Assembly (NCBI RefSeq): GCF_001613305.1
Contig: NZ_BDCC01000010.1
Span: forward strand, 1-64,000
DNA: 64,000 nucleotides
Source of the DNA: Nocardia vaccinii NBRC 15922
GTDB lineage: Bacteria > Actinomycetota > Actinomycetes > Mycobacteriales > Mycobacteriaceae
Direction: 5' to 3'
The position numbers and the translations under genes are program-made. The notes under the pieces were generated by a model that was not told the DNA's origin, ran no database searches, and saw only the letters and a program-made list of their open reading frames with translations. Positions 7,023 to 15,444 of the stretch are shown in pieces (positions within the stretch are counted from its first letter, which is position 1; the number at the start of each line of letters is the position of its first letter).

Positions 7023-8866
7023 CGGACGGCCCCCTGATGTTTCCGGGCAATCCGCACGCCGCGCTCCTCGACAGCGCCGTCGGCGGCAGCGGGGCGAGCG
7101 TTCGCGGCCGGTCCTGCAGCGGGGCGCGGCGGCGGTGCGAACTCCGGAGCGTGATCATCCGGTGCGGCCGGGATTTCGAGCCGATCGCCGTAAGAGGCAC
7201 GGACCTCGACGACGTGGTCGGCGACGGCCAGGAGGTCCGGGCGGTGTGCCACGACGACGACCGTGGCGCCGGCGCGGGCTCGGGCGGTGAGGGCGGCCAG
7301 GACCGTGGCGGCGCCCGCGTCGTCGAGGTGGGCGGTGGGCTCGTCCAGCAGCAGGATCGGACGGTCGGCGGCCAGGACTCGGGTCAGCGCGAGACGCTGC
7401 CGCTGGCCCAGGGACAGGCCGCGGCCGCCGGAGCCGACGACGGCGTTCCAGCCGTCGGGGAGTTCGTTCAGAACGCTGTCGAATCCGGTTGCGGCGCAGG
7501 CTGATTCCAGAAGATCGGCGCGGGCGCTCGCGCCGAGCAGTTCGAGGTTCTCACGCAGGGTGCCGGGCAGCAGTACCGGACGCTGCAGTAACCAGGCGAC
7601 GTGTGCCCACCACGACGTGGGGTCCAGTTCCGGCACCGGCACGCCGTCCACCAGAACCGTTCCGCCATCGGGTCGAATGAGCCCCAGAATCGACTGCAGC
7701 ACAGTCGATTTACCGCATCCGTTCGGTCCGGCCAGCACCGTGATGGCACCGGGTCGCAGCGCCGCGGACAGCCCGGCGGGCGCGAATCCGGCACGCGAGC
7801 CCACCGAAAGGTCGCGAATCTCGATCACGCCGCGGAAATCCGGGATCGCCCGCGCGCCGGTGGCGCCGACCTCGCGATCATCGGATTCCAATACCGCGAA
7901 AGCTTTCTCGGCCGCGGCCATACCGTCCTGCGCGGCGTGGAAACGCTCCCCCACCGCCCGCAGCGGCAGATACACCTCCGGCGCGAGAATCAGCCCGAGC
8001 AAACCCGCGTACAGGCTCATATGCCCGAATACCAGCCGCATTCCGATCGATACCGCCACCAGTGCGACACACAGGGTGGCCAGCATCTCCAGCACCATCG
8101 AGGACAGGAACGCCACCCGCAACGCCGACATCGTCCGCGCCTGCAGGGATTCACCCAGCGCGCGCACCCGATGACGCATGGTCATCCCGGAATCCGCTGC
8201 GTCACCGGCAGTTTCACGCCCGAGTGCACGCAGCGTCGGCATTCCCGCGAACAGGTCGAGCAACTGATCGGACAGCCGCGTGGCAGCGGCCAGCGTCGCG
8301 GCGGACCGCCCCTGGGTCATCAACCCGATCAGCACCATGAACACCGGGATCAGCGGCAACGTGACCAGGATGATCACCCCGGCGGTCGGATCATGCAGCG
8401 CGATGACCGCCAGCACGATCGGCGGCACCAATGCGGCCAGCAGCAGCGCGGGCAGGTAGCCGGTCAGATAGGCCCGCAGCCCGCTCAGCGCACTGCCGAC
8501 CACCACCGCCAATTCCGTTCGGCGCGAATCCAGCTCGCGCGGCTCGAGCTCGGCCCCGCGCACCAGCACGGCCTGCTCCAACTCGGCCACGACCTGCGCC
8601 CCGGCCCGATGCGCCAGCCTGGACTGCCACCAGGTCGCCAGGCCCCGGCAGCCGACCGCGGCGGCGAACACCGCGATCTGCACGGCCCACGAGCCGAGGG
8701 TGCGACGTCCCGGATCGGTGATCACCCCGGCCAGCACCCGCGCCAGCATCGAGGCGGCCACCACGATGCATCCGGTCGTCACCAGCGAGAGCCCTACGCT
8801 GAGCAGGAGATACCGGCGGGCGGAACGAGCGTGCCGCCACAGGCGCGGGTCGACGGGTCCGGCCAT
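7019..8866 (-). CDS. cydD: CydD, ABC-type thiol exporter subunit for cytochrome bd assembly
   Basis: The 615-residue half-transporter has a membrane domain followed by a nucleotide-binding domain with Walker A GPNGCGKST near residue 382, signature LSLGQRQRL and Walker B ILLLDEPTAHLD. The C-terminal 50 residues are proline- and alanine-rich and extend beyond the usual domain. It partners CydC in thiol export needed for heme insertion into the bd oxidase. It begins 3 bp after the cydB stop and overlaps cydC by 4 bp, so all four cyd genes form one leftward operon. In Mycobacterium the order is likewise cydA-B-D-C. Confidence 0.93.
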   Translation of the reverse strand: MAGPVDPRLWRHARSARRYLLLSVGLSLVTTGCIVVAASMLARVLAGVITDPGRRTLGSWAVQIAVFAAAVGCRGLATWWQSRLAHRAGAQVVAELEQAVLVRGAELEPRELDSRRTELAVVVGSALSGLRAYLTGYLPALLLAALVPPIVLAVIALHDPTAGVIILVTLPLIPVFMVLIGLMTQGRSAATLAAATRLSDQLLDLFAGMPTLRALGRETAGDAADSGMTMRHRVRALGESLQARTMSALRVAFLSSMVLEMLATLCVALVAVSIGMRLVFGHMSLYAGLLGLILAPEVYLPLRAVGERFHAAQDGMAAAEKAFAVLESDDREVGATGARAIPDFRGVIEIRDLSVGSRAGFAPAGLSAALRPGAITVLAGPNGCGKSTVLQSILGLIRPDGGTVLVDGVPVPELDPTSWWAHVAWLLQRPVLLPGTLRENLELLGASARADLLESACAATGFDSVLNELPDGWNAVVGSGGRGLSLGQRQRLALTRVLAADRPILLLDEPTAHLDDAGAATVLAALTARARAGATVVVVAHRPDLLAVADHVVEVRASYGDRLEIPAAPDDHAPEFAPPPRPAAGPAANARPAAADGAVEERGVRIARKHQGAVR

Positions 8867-8869
8867 GGC

Positions 8870-9934
8870 TCAACCCACGGCGCTGCGCTGTAGCGGCAGC
8901 CCGGTCGCCGATGGGATCTGCTCGACGGTCAGCCGCTTGCGGAACACCCAGTACGTCCAGCCCTGGTACAGCAGCACGACGGGGGTCACGATCAGCGCGC
9001 ACCAACTCATCACCATGAGCGTGTAATGGGTCGAGGAGGCGCTCACGGTCCGATGACCGTCCACCACCCGGCCGTCCACGCTCAGCCCGAACGCCGGATC
9101 GACAGTCGACGGCAGCACATACGGGAACAGCGCACCGAACAGCAACACGATCGCCGCCACGATGGTGAGCGCGGTCCCGGTGAACGCCCAGCCGTCCCGC
9201 CCGCGCAATGTCGCCGCTGCCGCGAGCGCCAGCCCGACCACCGCCAGCGCCAAGGGAATCCACGTCCAGCCCTTGCCGTGGGCGAGCTGCGTCCAGAGTC
9301 CGAAGGCCGCCACCACGGCCACGGTCGGGACGATCACGATCCGTGCGATCCGGCGCACGCTCTCGCGCACCTCTCCACCGGTCTTGAGCGCGATGAACAC
9401 CGCGCCGTGCAGCAGAAACAGCAGTGCCGTGGTGAGCGCGCCGAGCAGTGCGTAGGGGCCGAGCAGATCGAGCAGATTTCCGGCGATTCGCTTGTGCTCG
9501 TTCAGTTTCACGCCGTGCACCATGTTCGCGAAGGCCAGTCCCCAGGCCAGGGCGGGCACCCAGGATCCGAAGACGATCGCCGCATCGCAAGCCGCCCGCC
9601 AGCGCGGATCGTCGATCTTGCTGCGGTATTCGATGCCGACGATCCGCACGATCAGCGCCACCAGAATCAGCAGCAGCGCGAGATAGAACCCGGAGAACAG
9701 ACTCGCGTACCACTCCGGGAAAGCCGCGAACAGCGCACCGCCCGCGGTGATCAACCACACCTCGTTGCCGTCCCATACCGGCCCGATCGTGTTGAGCACC
9801 ACGCGCTTTCGCGTTTCCGATCCCCGGCCGAGAATCGGCATCAGCATACCGACGCCGAAGTCGAAGCCCTCCAGCACGAAATAGCCGGTGAACAGCACAC
9901 CGATGAGCAGAAACCAGAATTCCGGCAGACTCAT
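8870..9934 (-). CDS. cydB: Cytochrome bd oxidase subunit II
   Basis: The 354-residue integral membrane protein carries the CydB N-terminal pattern LPEFWFLLIGVLFTGYFVLEGFDFG split over the first helix, a GxVWDGNEVWLI segment and GIEYRSK. CydB pairs with CydA in the cytochrome bd quinol oxidase, which reduces oxygen to water with high affinity and resists nitric oxide. I chose ATG 9934, preceded by GAGGGAG, over an in-frame start at 9979 that would overlap cydA. It sits 13 bp after cydA. The length matches the short actinobacterial CydB type. Confidence 0.95.
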   Translation of the reverse strand: MSLPEFWFLLIGVLFTGYFVLEGFDFGVGMLMPILGRGSETRKRVVLNTIGPVWDGNEVWLITAGGALFAAFPEWYASLFSGFYLALLLILVALIVRIVGIEYRSKIDDPRWRAACDAAIVFGSWVPALAWGLAFANMVHGVKLNEHKRIAGNLLDLLGPYALLGALTTALLFLLHGAVFIALKTGGEVRESVRRIARIVIVPTVAVVAAFGLWTQLAHGKGWTWIPLALAVVGLALAAAATLRGRDGWAFTGTALTIVAAIVLLFGALFPYVLPSTVDPAFGLSVDGRVVDGHRTVSASSTHYTLMVMSWCALIVTPVVLLYQGWTYWVFRKRLTVEQIPSATGLPLQRSAVG

Positions 9935-9947
9935 TGCCGCGACTCCC

Positions 9948-11393
9948 TCAGTAGGCGAACGAAAGCTTCTCGACGGCACCGTCTTCCGCGTGCGCGGCGG
10001 CAGCGACCTCCTCGGGCCCTTCGACGACGTACCGGCGCATCAGGAAGAACCAGACGACCGCGAGCGCCCCGTACAGTGCGGTGAACACGATCAGCGAGGT
10101 CAGCACGGTACCCGCGGCGTTGCCGGATACCGCCTGCTGCACCGTCATCCGGATGTGCGGATCGCCGGTCGGGTTCGGTGCGACCACCCACGGCTGACGT
10201 CCCATCTCGGTGAACACCCAGCCGGCGCTGTTGCCCAGGAAGGGCGTCGGGATGACCAGCAGGCTCAGCCAGCCGAACCAGCGTTGTCCGGGGATCCGCC
10301 CGCGCCGGGTGAGCCACAGGCCGAGCAGGGCGATCAGCGCGGAACCGCCGGCCCAGGTGATCATGGCGCGGAACGTCCAGTAGGTCACGAACAGATTCGG
10401 CCGGTAGTCGCCCGGTCCGTACTTCTCGTTGTAGCTGACCTGCAGGTCCTTCACCCCACCGAGGGTCACGCCGCTGAATTTGCCCTCGGCCAGCCAGGGG
10501 AGCACGCCCGGCACCTCGATGAGGTGGGTGACACTGTCGCAGTTGTTGTGCGTGCCGACGGTGAGCACCGAGAAGTCCGGATCGGTCTGCCCGTGGCACA
10601 GCGATTCGGCCGAGGCCATCTTCATCGGCTGCTGTTTGAACATGAGCTTGCCCTGCACGTCACCGGTGAAAACCAGGACGACTCCCGCGATGATGATCAC
10701 CCACATACCCATTCGCGCGGCCGGGCGCCACAGGTCGCGGGCGAGGTCGACGTTGCCCCTGCGTGCCTCGCGCACCATCCACCAGCAGCCGATCCCGGCG
10801 ACGAAAGTCGCCGCGGTGAGGAATGCCCCGGCGACCACGTGCGGAAATGCCGCCAGCGCGGTGTTGTTGCCGAGTAGCTGCGAAATGCTGTGCAGCTCAG
10901 CGCGTTTGGTCTGCGGATTGTAGACCGCGCCGACCGGATGCTGCATGAACGAGTTGGCCGCGATGATGAAGTACGCCGAGGCGTTCACCCCGATCGCGAC
11001 CAACCAGATCGTGGCCAGATGCACCAGTTTGGGCAGCCGGGTCCAGCCGAAGATCCACAGCCCGAGGAATGTCGACTCCAAGAAGAAGGCGACCAGGCCC
11101 TCCATCGCCAGCGGCGCGCCGAAGACGTCACCGACGAATCGCGAGTATTCGCTCCAGTTCATGCCGAACTGGAATTCCTGCACGATGCCGGTCGCGACTC
11201 CCAGGGCGAAGTTGATCAGGAACAGCTTGCCGAAGAACTTCGTCAGCCGGTACCAGTGTTCCTTGCCGGTCACCGCCCAGGCGGTCTGCATGCCCGCGAC
11301 CAGCGGCGCCAGACCGATGGTCAGCGGAACGAATATGAAGTGATAGACGGTGGTGATACCGAACTGCCACCGCGATATGTCGACAACGCTCAT
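9948..11393 (-). CDS. cydA: Cytochrome bd oxidase subunit I
   Basis: The 481-residue membrane protein has the expected heme ligands: His18 (TTVYHF), His185 (AFPHVV) and Met397 (TEMGRQPW). The acidic pair Glu98 and Glu106 (MEGLVAFFLEST) is also present. The Q-loop is the short form and includes KQQPMKMASAE. It binds quinol and hemes b558, b595 and d. ATG 11393 follows AGGAGG at 5-nt spacing. It heads the cydABDC operon, and a TACTAC/GTAGTA dyad lies 16-32 bp upstream of the start, so transcription is probably repressed by a dimeric regulator. The N-terminal first residues carry no signal peptide, as usual. Confidence 0.96.
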   Translation of the reverse strand: MSVVDISRWQFGITTVYHFIFVPLTIGLAPLVAGMQTAWAVTGKEHWYRLTKFFGKLFLINFALGVATGIVQEFQFGMNWSEYSRFVGDVFGAPLAMEGLVAFFLESTFLGLWIFGWTRLPKLVHLATIWLVAIGVNASAYFIIAANSFMQHPVGAVYNPQTKRAELHSISQLLGNNTALAAFPHVVAGAFLTAATFVAGIGCWWMVREARRGNVDLARDLWRPAARMGMWVIIIAGVVLVFTGDVQGKLMFKQQPMKMASAESLCHGQTDPDFSVLTVGTHNNCDSVTHLIEVPGVLPWLAEGKFSGVTLGGVKDLQVSYNEKYGPGDYRPNLFVTYWTFRAMITWAGGSALIALLGLWLTRRGRIPGQRWFGWLSLLVIPTPFLGNSAGWVFTEMGRQPWVVAPNPTGDPHIRMTVQQAVSGNAAGTVLTSLIVFTALYGALAVVWFFLMRRYVVEGPEEVAAAAHAEDGAVEKLSFAY

Positions 11394-11408
11394 CCGGCCT
11401 CCTACCCC

Positions 11409-11425
11409 TACTACATATCGTAGTA
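11409..11425 (-). promoter_or_regulatory. Dyad operator candidate at cydA start, BlaI/CopY-like
   Basis: TACTAC and GTAGTA arms flank a 5-bp spacer, just upstream of the cydA Shine-Dalgarno sequence. ACTAC/GTAGT dyads are recalled for BlaI/MecI/CopY-type repressors, including mycobacterial BlaI. The site would overlap the transcription start or the -10 region. Which regulator binds it is inference. Confidence 0.5.
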
Positions 11426-11488
11426 AAGGCTACGCCGGATACCCTGGGAAACAACGAGTCCTAGGTCACGACACGCACACGACCTACC

Positions 11489-12400
11489 TCACCAATCGGC
11501 GAGCTGCCAGGATCGTGCGACCCCCCGATCGACCAGTTCACTGATCTCCGGCGCACAGTCCGGAGCGGACATCCGCAACCCGTCGAGCGATGCCACCCGC
11601 GCCGCCAGTGTGATGCTCCCCAACATCCACACGCTCTCCGCGGTGATCAGATCCGCGACGAAGAAGGATTTGTACTCGCATTTCCAGCCCGCGCGCTCGG
11701 CCTCGGCGAACAGCGCTCGCTGGGTGATACCCGGCAGCACACCGTGTTTCGCGGGCGGGGTGAGCAACTGCTTGTCGCGCTGGATCACCACGGTCGAACG
11801 CGGCCCCTCCAGCACTCGGTGCTCGGTGCTGGTGAAGATGACGTCGTCCGCGTCCTGGCGGGCGGCGAAGCGCAGCGCGGACATATTCGTCGCGTACGAC
11901 AGGGATTTCGCGCCCATCAGCAGCCACGGCGCGCTCTGCGCCAGATCGACCGAGATGCCGCGCGCCAGGGTGATCACCGACACCCCTTCGGTGCGCGCCT
12001 TGTTCACCCGTTCGGGGACCGCGACGACGAGAACGTACGCGGTCGAGTCCGGTGTCTCGGACAGGACGCCGGAGGTGACTCGCGATGCGGGACCGTCGCT
12101 TTCGCGACCGCGGGTCAGCACCATACGCAGCTGACCCTCGCGCTCGGCGCCCCACTCCTTGGCCGCGATCTCGACCGTCGAACGCCATTGGCCGAGATCG
12201 GGTTCCGGTAGATCCAGAATCTGCGCCGAACGCCGCAACCGGGCCAGATGCAGTTCCAACGCACAGGGCTTGCCCTCGCGTACCAGAACCGTTTCGAAGA
12301 CGCCGTCACCGCGCAGTGCGCCGAAGTCGTCCGCAGAGAGCAACGGCGCGTCCGGGTCCTGGACCGCGCCGTCGAGTGTCACCAGAACTCGATCCACCAT
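11489..12400 (-). CDS. pabC: Aminodeoxychorismate lyase (class IV aminotransferase fold)
   Basis: The 303-residue PLP enzyme converts 4-amino-4-deoxychorismate to p-aminobenzoate and pyruvate in folate synthesis. The PLP lysine is K165 in LMGAKSLSYA, and the class IV features GDGVFETVLV (residues 31-40) and EGPRSTVVI are present. ATG 12400 gives the family start MVDRVLVTLDG; the longer frame to 12505 adds arginine-rich sequence. The gene corresponds in position and sequence to mycobacterial Rv0812 and is divergent from ygfZ, another folate-linked gene. A branched-chain or D-amino acid aminotransferase role is possible because these enzymes share the fold, but gene context favours PabC. Confidence 0.85.
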   Translation of the reverse strand: MVDRVLVTLDGAVQDPDAPLLSADDFGALRGDGVFETVLVREGKPCALELHLARLRRSAQILDLPEPDLGQWRSTVEIAAKEWGAEREGQLRMVLTRGRESDGPASRVTSGVLSETPDSTAYVLVVAVPERVNKARTEGVSVITLARGISVDLAQSAPWLLMGAKSLSYATNMSALRFAARQDADDVIFTSTEHRVLEGPRSTVVIQRDKQLLTPPAKHGVLPGITQRALFAEAERAGWKCEYKSFFVADLITAESVWMLGSITLAARVASLDGLRMSAPDCAPEISELVDRGVARSWQLADW

Positions 12401-12570
12401 GGGCAGCAGCCTAGGCGAACGGACGCCCGCGCGAGAGGATACCGAACTGCCGTCGGCCACCTTCACACGCACCTGGATCACCCGGCAACCGGTGAGGAAC
12501 CCCACAGCAAACAGGTCGTGAAATCTCGCTGCGCGGCGCGCGCCGACCCCGGAGTCCGAAGTCGCCTATT

Positions 12571-13695
12571 GTGGATGACGTGTCCGTGGATCTCCCGCCC
12601 AGTCCGCTGCTGACCGTTCCGGGGGCCGTCGCGGGCCCGCCCGGAACCCCCGACGCCGCGGTCGCCTGGCATTACGGCGATCCGTTCGGAGAACAGCGAG
12701 CCGCGGTCGAGCGCGCGGTCGTGGTCGATCGGTCGCATCGGTTCGTGTTCACCATCACCGGCGCGGAGCGGCTGTCCTGGCTGCACACCATCTCCAGCCA
12801 GCACATCGCCGACCTCGGCGACGGTGAATCCGCCGAGGACCTGGACCTGGACCTGAACGGACGGGTGCTGCACCATTTCGTGCTCACCGATCTGGACGGC
12901 ACGCTGTGGATCGACACCGAGGGCGAGCGCGGCCAGGCTCTGCTGGACTACCTGCGCAAGATGGTGTTCTGGGCCGACGCGAAGCCCGAGGCCGCGCCCG
13001 ATCACGCCGTGCTCACCCTGCTCGGCCCCGGAATCGCCGCACTCACCGAAACGCTCGGCGTGGAACAGCTACCTCCGGCATATGGCGCAATTGCGCTACC
13101 GGCCGGCGGATTCCTGCGACGTATGCCGTGGCCCACCGGTGACAGTTTCGATCTGCTCGTCCCGCGCGAGGACCTGACCTCCTGGTGGTCCCGGCTGACC
13201 GCCGCGGGTGCGGTTCCGGCCGGGCTGTGGGCCTTCGAGGCGCTGCGGGTGGCGTCCGTGCGACCGCGCGTCGGCGTGGACACCGACGACCGCACCATCC
13301 CGCACGAGGTTCGCTGGATCGGCGGCGTCGGCGAATTCGGTGCGGTCCACCTGAACAAGGGTTGCTATCGCGGTCAGGAGACGGTCGCGCGGGTGCAGAA
13401 TCTCGGCAAGCCGCCACGTCGTCTGGTTCTGCTGCATCTGGACGGATCGGCCGACTCCCGTCCGGAGGCCGGCGATCCGGTGACCGCGGGCGGGCGCGCG
13501 GTGGGCCGCCTGGGCACCCTCGTCGACCACTACGAACTCGGCCCCATTGCCCTGGCCCTGCTCAAACGCGCGGTCCCCGCCGACGCCAGGCTGGAGGCGG
13601 GGCCGATGGCCGCGGCGATAGATCCGGATTCGATTCCGGCGGACGACGAACCGCAGGCCGGTCGCCTCGCGGTGGAGAGGTTGCGCGGGCGATGA
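12571..13695 (+). CDS. ygfZ: YgfZ/GcvT-like folate-binding protein
   Basis: The 374-residue protein has the GcvT-type tetrahydrofolate-binding fold and the YgfZ signature KGCYRGQE at residues 263-270, whose cysteine is essential in known members. YgfZ assists iron-sulfur cluster enzymes such as tRNA-modifying MiaB in a folate-dependent way. It starts at GTG 12571; a second GTG four codons in is an alternative. It is divergent from pabC and corresponds to Rv0811c in the mycobacterial order. A 27-codon frame begins in its stop codon and leads into the asparaginase-family gene. Confidence 0.88.
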   Translation: MDDVSVDLPPSPLLTVPGAVAGPPGTPDAAVAWHYGDPFGEQRAAVERAVVVDRSHRFVFTITGAERLSWLHTISSQHIADLGDGESAEDLDLDLNGRVLHHFVLTDLDGTLWIDTEGERGQALLDYLRKMVFWADAKPEAAPDHAVLTLLGPGIAALTETLGVEQLPPAYGAIALPAGGFLRRMPWPTGDSFDLLVPREDLTSWWSRLTAAGAVPAGLWAFEALRVASVRPRVGVDTDDRTIPHEVRWIGGVGEFGAVHLNKGCYRGQETVARVQNLGKPPRRLVLLHLDGSADSRPEAGDPVTAGGRAVGRLGTLVDHYELGPIALALLKRAVPADARLEAGPMAAAIDPDSIPADDEPQAGRLAVERLRGR

Positions 13696-13775
13696 ACACA
13701 GCGCGGCGGAGTGAAGCATCGATACGGCGCGCGACGCTTGCGACGGAGCCGAGCGCCGGCGAGGCGCGGTCGTGA
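13692..13775 (+). CDS. Micro-ORF bridging ygfZ and the asparaginase gene (27 aa)
   Basis: A 27-codon frame starts at ATG 13692 inside the ygfZ stop (ATGA) and stops at TGA 13773-13775, which overlaps the GTG start of the next gene (GTGA). The peptide is basic and hydrophilic, with no recognisable domain. It could carry ribosomes across the 76-bp gap and couple translation of the two genes, or be a coincidence of high-GC reading frames. Confidence 0.25.
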   Translation: MNTARRSEASIRRATLATEPSAGEARS

Positions 13776-14737
13776 GCGTCGACCTCGTCGAAGTGGTCCG
13801 GTCCGGATTCCGCGAGTGCGTGCATCGCGGTTCGGTGGTGATCCTGAACGGTGACGGGGAGCCGGAAATCGCACTCGGCGAGGTGCATCTGCCCATCTTC
13901 CCGCGATCGACCAATAAGCCGATGCAGGCGATCACCCTGCTGCGCAACGGTTTCGAGCCCGTGGACCAGGCCGAGCTGGCCATCTCGACCGCGTCGCATT
14001 TCGGCGAGCCGGATCATGTGGCGCTCGTGCGGCGCCTGCTGGACCGGTTCGGATTCCAGGAGGATCAGCTCGAGTGCCCGCCGGATCTGCCCTCCGACGA
14101 ACTCGCCCGAGCTCACGCCCTGGCCGGACAGGACCGCGCGAAGGCCGCGCGCAAGATCTACATGAACTGCTCGGGCAAGCACGCCGCCATGCTCGCGACC
14201 TGCAAGATCAACGACTGGCCGACGACCGGATACCTGAATTCGGCGCACCCGCTGCAGCAGGCGGTGTCCGCGACGATCGCCGAGATCACCGGAGAGCCGG
14301 AGACGGATCTGGGCATCGATGGCTGCGGTCTGCCGATCGTGCCGGTCTCGCTGGTGAACCTGGCCCGCGCCTACGCCGCGATGACGACCGGCGAGCCCGG
14401 GACGCCGCAGCGGCGCGTCGCCGAGGCGATCCGAGAGAATCCGCGAGTGATTTCCGGCACGGACGGCCCGGACCTGCTGACCATGCGCGCCACCCCCGGA
14501 CTGGTCTGCAAGATCGGCGCGGACGGTCTGCACGCGGGTGCGCTGCCGGACGGACGCGCGTTCGCCTACAAGATCGACGACGGTCACGATCGTGCCCGCA
14601 TGCCCCTGACGCAGGCAATTCTGCGCCGGATGGGGGTGGCGTGGACCGATGCGCACGCGGATCTGGCGACTCCCGCGGTGCTCGGCGGGGGTGCGCGGGT
14701 CGGGGTGATCCGCGCGGTACCCGGACTGTTCGGATAA
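13772..14737 (+). CDS. Asparaginase II family protein (PF06089 type)
   Basis: The 321-residue protein belongs to the bacterial L-asparaginase II family, unrelated in sequence to classical AnsA/AnsB. Visible family features are SxVILNGDGE near the start, FPRSTNKPMQA, STASHFGEPDH, MNCSGKHAAML, GIDGCGLPIVPVSL and the C-terminal LGGGARVGVIR. The expected reaction is hydrolysis of L-asparagine to aspartate and ammonia in the cytosol; substrate preference within the family is poorly known. The start codon GTG overlaps the stop of a micro-ORF, which suggests coupling with ygfZ. It is the last gene before the 172-bp promoter region of the DUF3073 gene. Confidence 0.82.
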   Translation: MSVDLVEVVRSGFRECVHRGSVVILNGDGEPEIALGEVHLPIFPRSTNKPMQAITLLRNGFEPVDQAELAISTASHFGEPDHVALVRRLLDRFGFQEDQLECPPDLPSDELARAHALAGQDRAKAARKIYMNCSGKHAAMLATCKINDWPTTGYLNSAHPLQQAVSATIAEITGEPETDLGIDGCGLPIVPVSLVNLARAYAAMTTGEPGTPQRRVAEAIRENPRVISGTDGPDLLTMRATPGLVCKIGADGLHAGALPDGRAFAYKIDDGHDRARMPLTQAILRRMGVAWTDAHADLATPAVLGGGARVGVIRAVPGLFG

Positions 14738-14909
14738 CTCCTGGCCGAGGGCGACAACCCGGCAAACGCGGATGGATCGGGAGTCTTCGACCACTCCTGG
14801 AAGCGCGACCGCGCGACACACGCTAAAGTGTCTGTCAGGAAGAGTATTAATTCGAACGGGGCCGCCAAACCACCCCAGGCCGCTCCGCAGTGACGTGAGG
14901 GGGTCAGCC

Positions 14910-15125
14910 ATGGGCCGTGGCCGGGCTAAGGCAAAGCAGACCAAGGTCGCTCGCGAGCTCAAGTACAGCTCGCCATCGACCGACTTCACGAGCCTTCAGC
15001 GCGAGCTGTCGGGACACTCCCACAACTCGCAGCGCGGTGATGTGCTGTCCGACGAGCACGACGGCGACGATTCGCTGTCACGCTGGAACGACACCGACGA
15101 CGACTACGACAACTGGCGCCGCTGA
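14910..15125 (+). CDS. DUF3073 protein (Rv0810c type)
   Basis: The 71-residue protein begins with the very conserved basic segment MGRGRAKAKQTKVARELKY, followed by SSPSTDFTSLQREL, and ends in an aspartate-rich tail (DDSLSRWNDTDDDYDNW). This is the DUF3073 family, found throughout actinobacteria and always next to purM in mycobacteria; its function is unknown. A nucleic-acid-binding N-terminus is inference from the charge. ATG 14910 is preceded by GAGGGGG. It is convergent with purM and separated from it by a very strong hairpin. Confidence 0.92.
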   Translation: MGRGRAKAKQTKVARELKYSSPSTDFTSLQRELSGHSHNSQRGDVLSDEHDGDDSLSRWNDTDDDYDNWRR

Positions 15126-15133
15126 CCTGGACC

Positions 15134-15178
15134 GACGTGTGAAGGGGGAGGCTATACCGGCCTCCCCCTTCACACGTC
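15134..15178. terminator. 19-bp perfect hairpin after the DUF3073 gene
   Basis: Arms 15134-15152 and 15160-15178 are exact complements (GACGTGTGAAGGGGGAGGC on the left) around a 7-nt loop, 8 bp past the stop. This is one of the strongest stems in the window. No T-run follows, as is common in actinobacteria. Confidence 0.85.
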
Positions 15179-15389
15179 AGTACTGTCTCCGGCCCGGTTG
15201 GAAGATTCGCCTCACCAGCTGATGGGCTCATTTCGCATCGACGTCCCGTTTTTCCTACCGGGACTTCGGTGCCTCCCCGCTTTCCCGCGACTTCAGCATG
15301 TCGTGCGGTGCGGGGAATTTTGCGTTTCGGGCAGGCGGTAAGTGCCGAGCTACTTCGGCGTACCCGATGAGTTACCCGGACACCGTGAC

Positions 15390-15432
15390 CCCCGGACGGT
15401 TCGTCGCGGCCAGCCGACCGTCCCGTCCGGGG
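15390..15432 (-). terminator. Hairpin downstream of purM
   Basis: A 10-bp perfect stem (CCCCGGACGG with CCGTCCGGGG) with a 23-nt loop starts 12 bp past the purM stop on the minus strand. With the hairpin at 15134 it isolates the convergent genes. The DNA between them (15179-15389) has no gene that I can support. Confidence 0.55.
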
Positions 15433-15444
15433 TGGTTCATGTCG

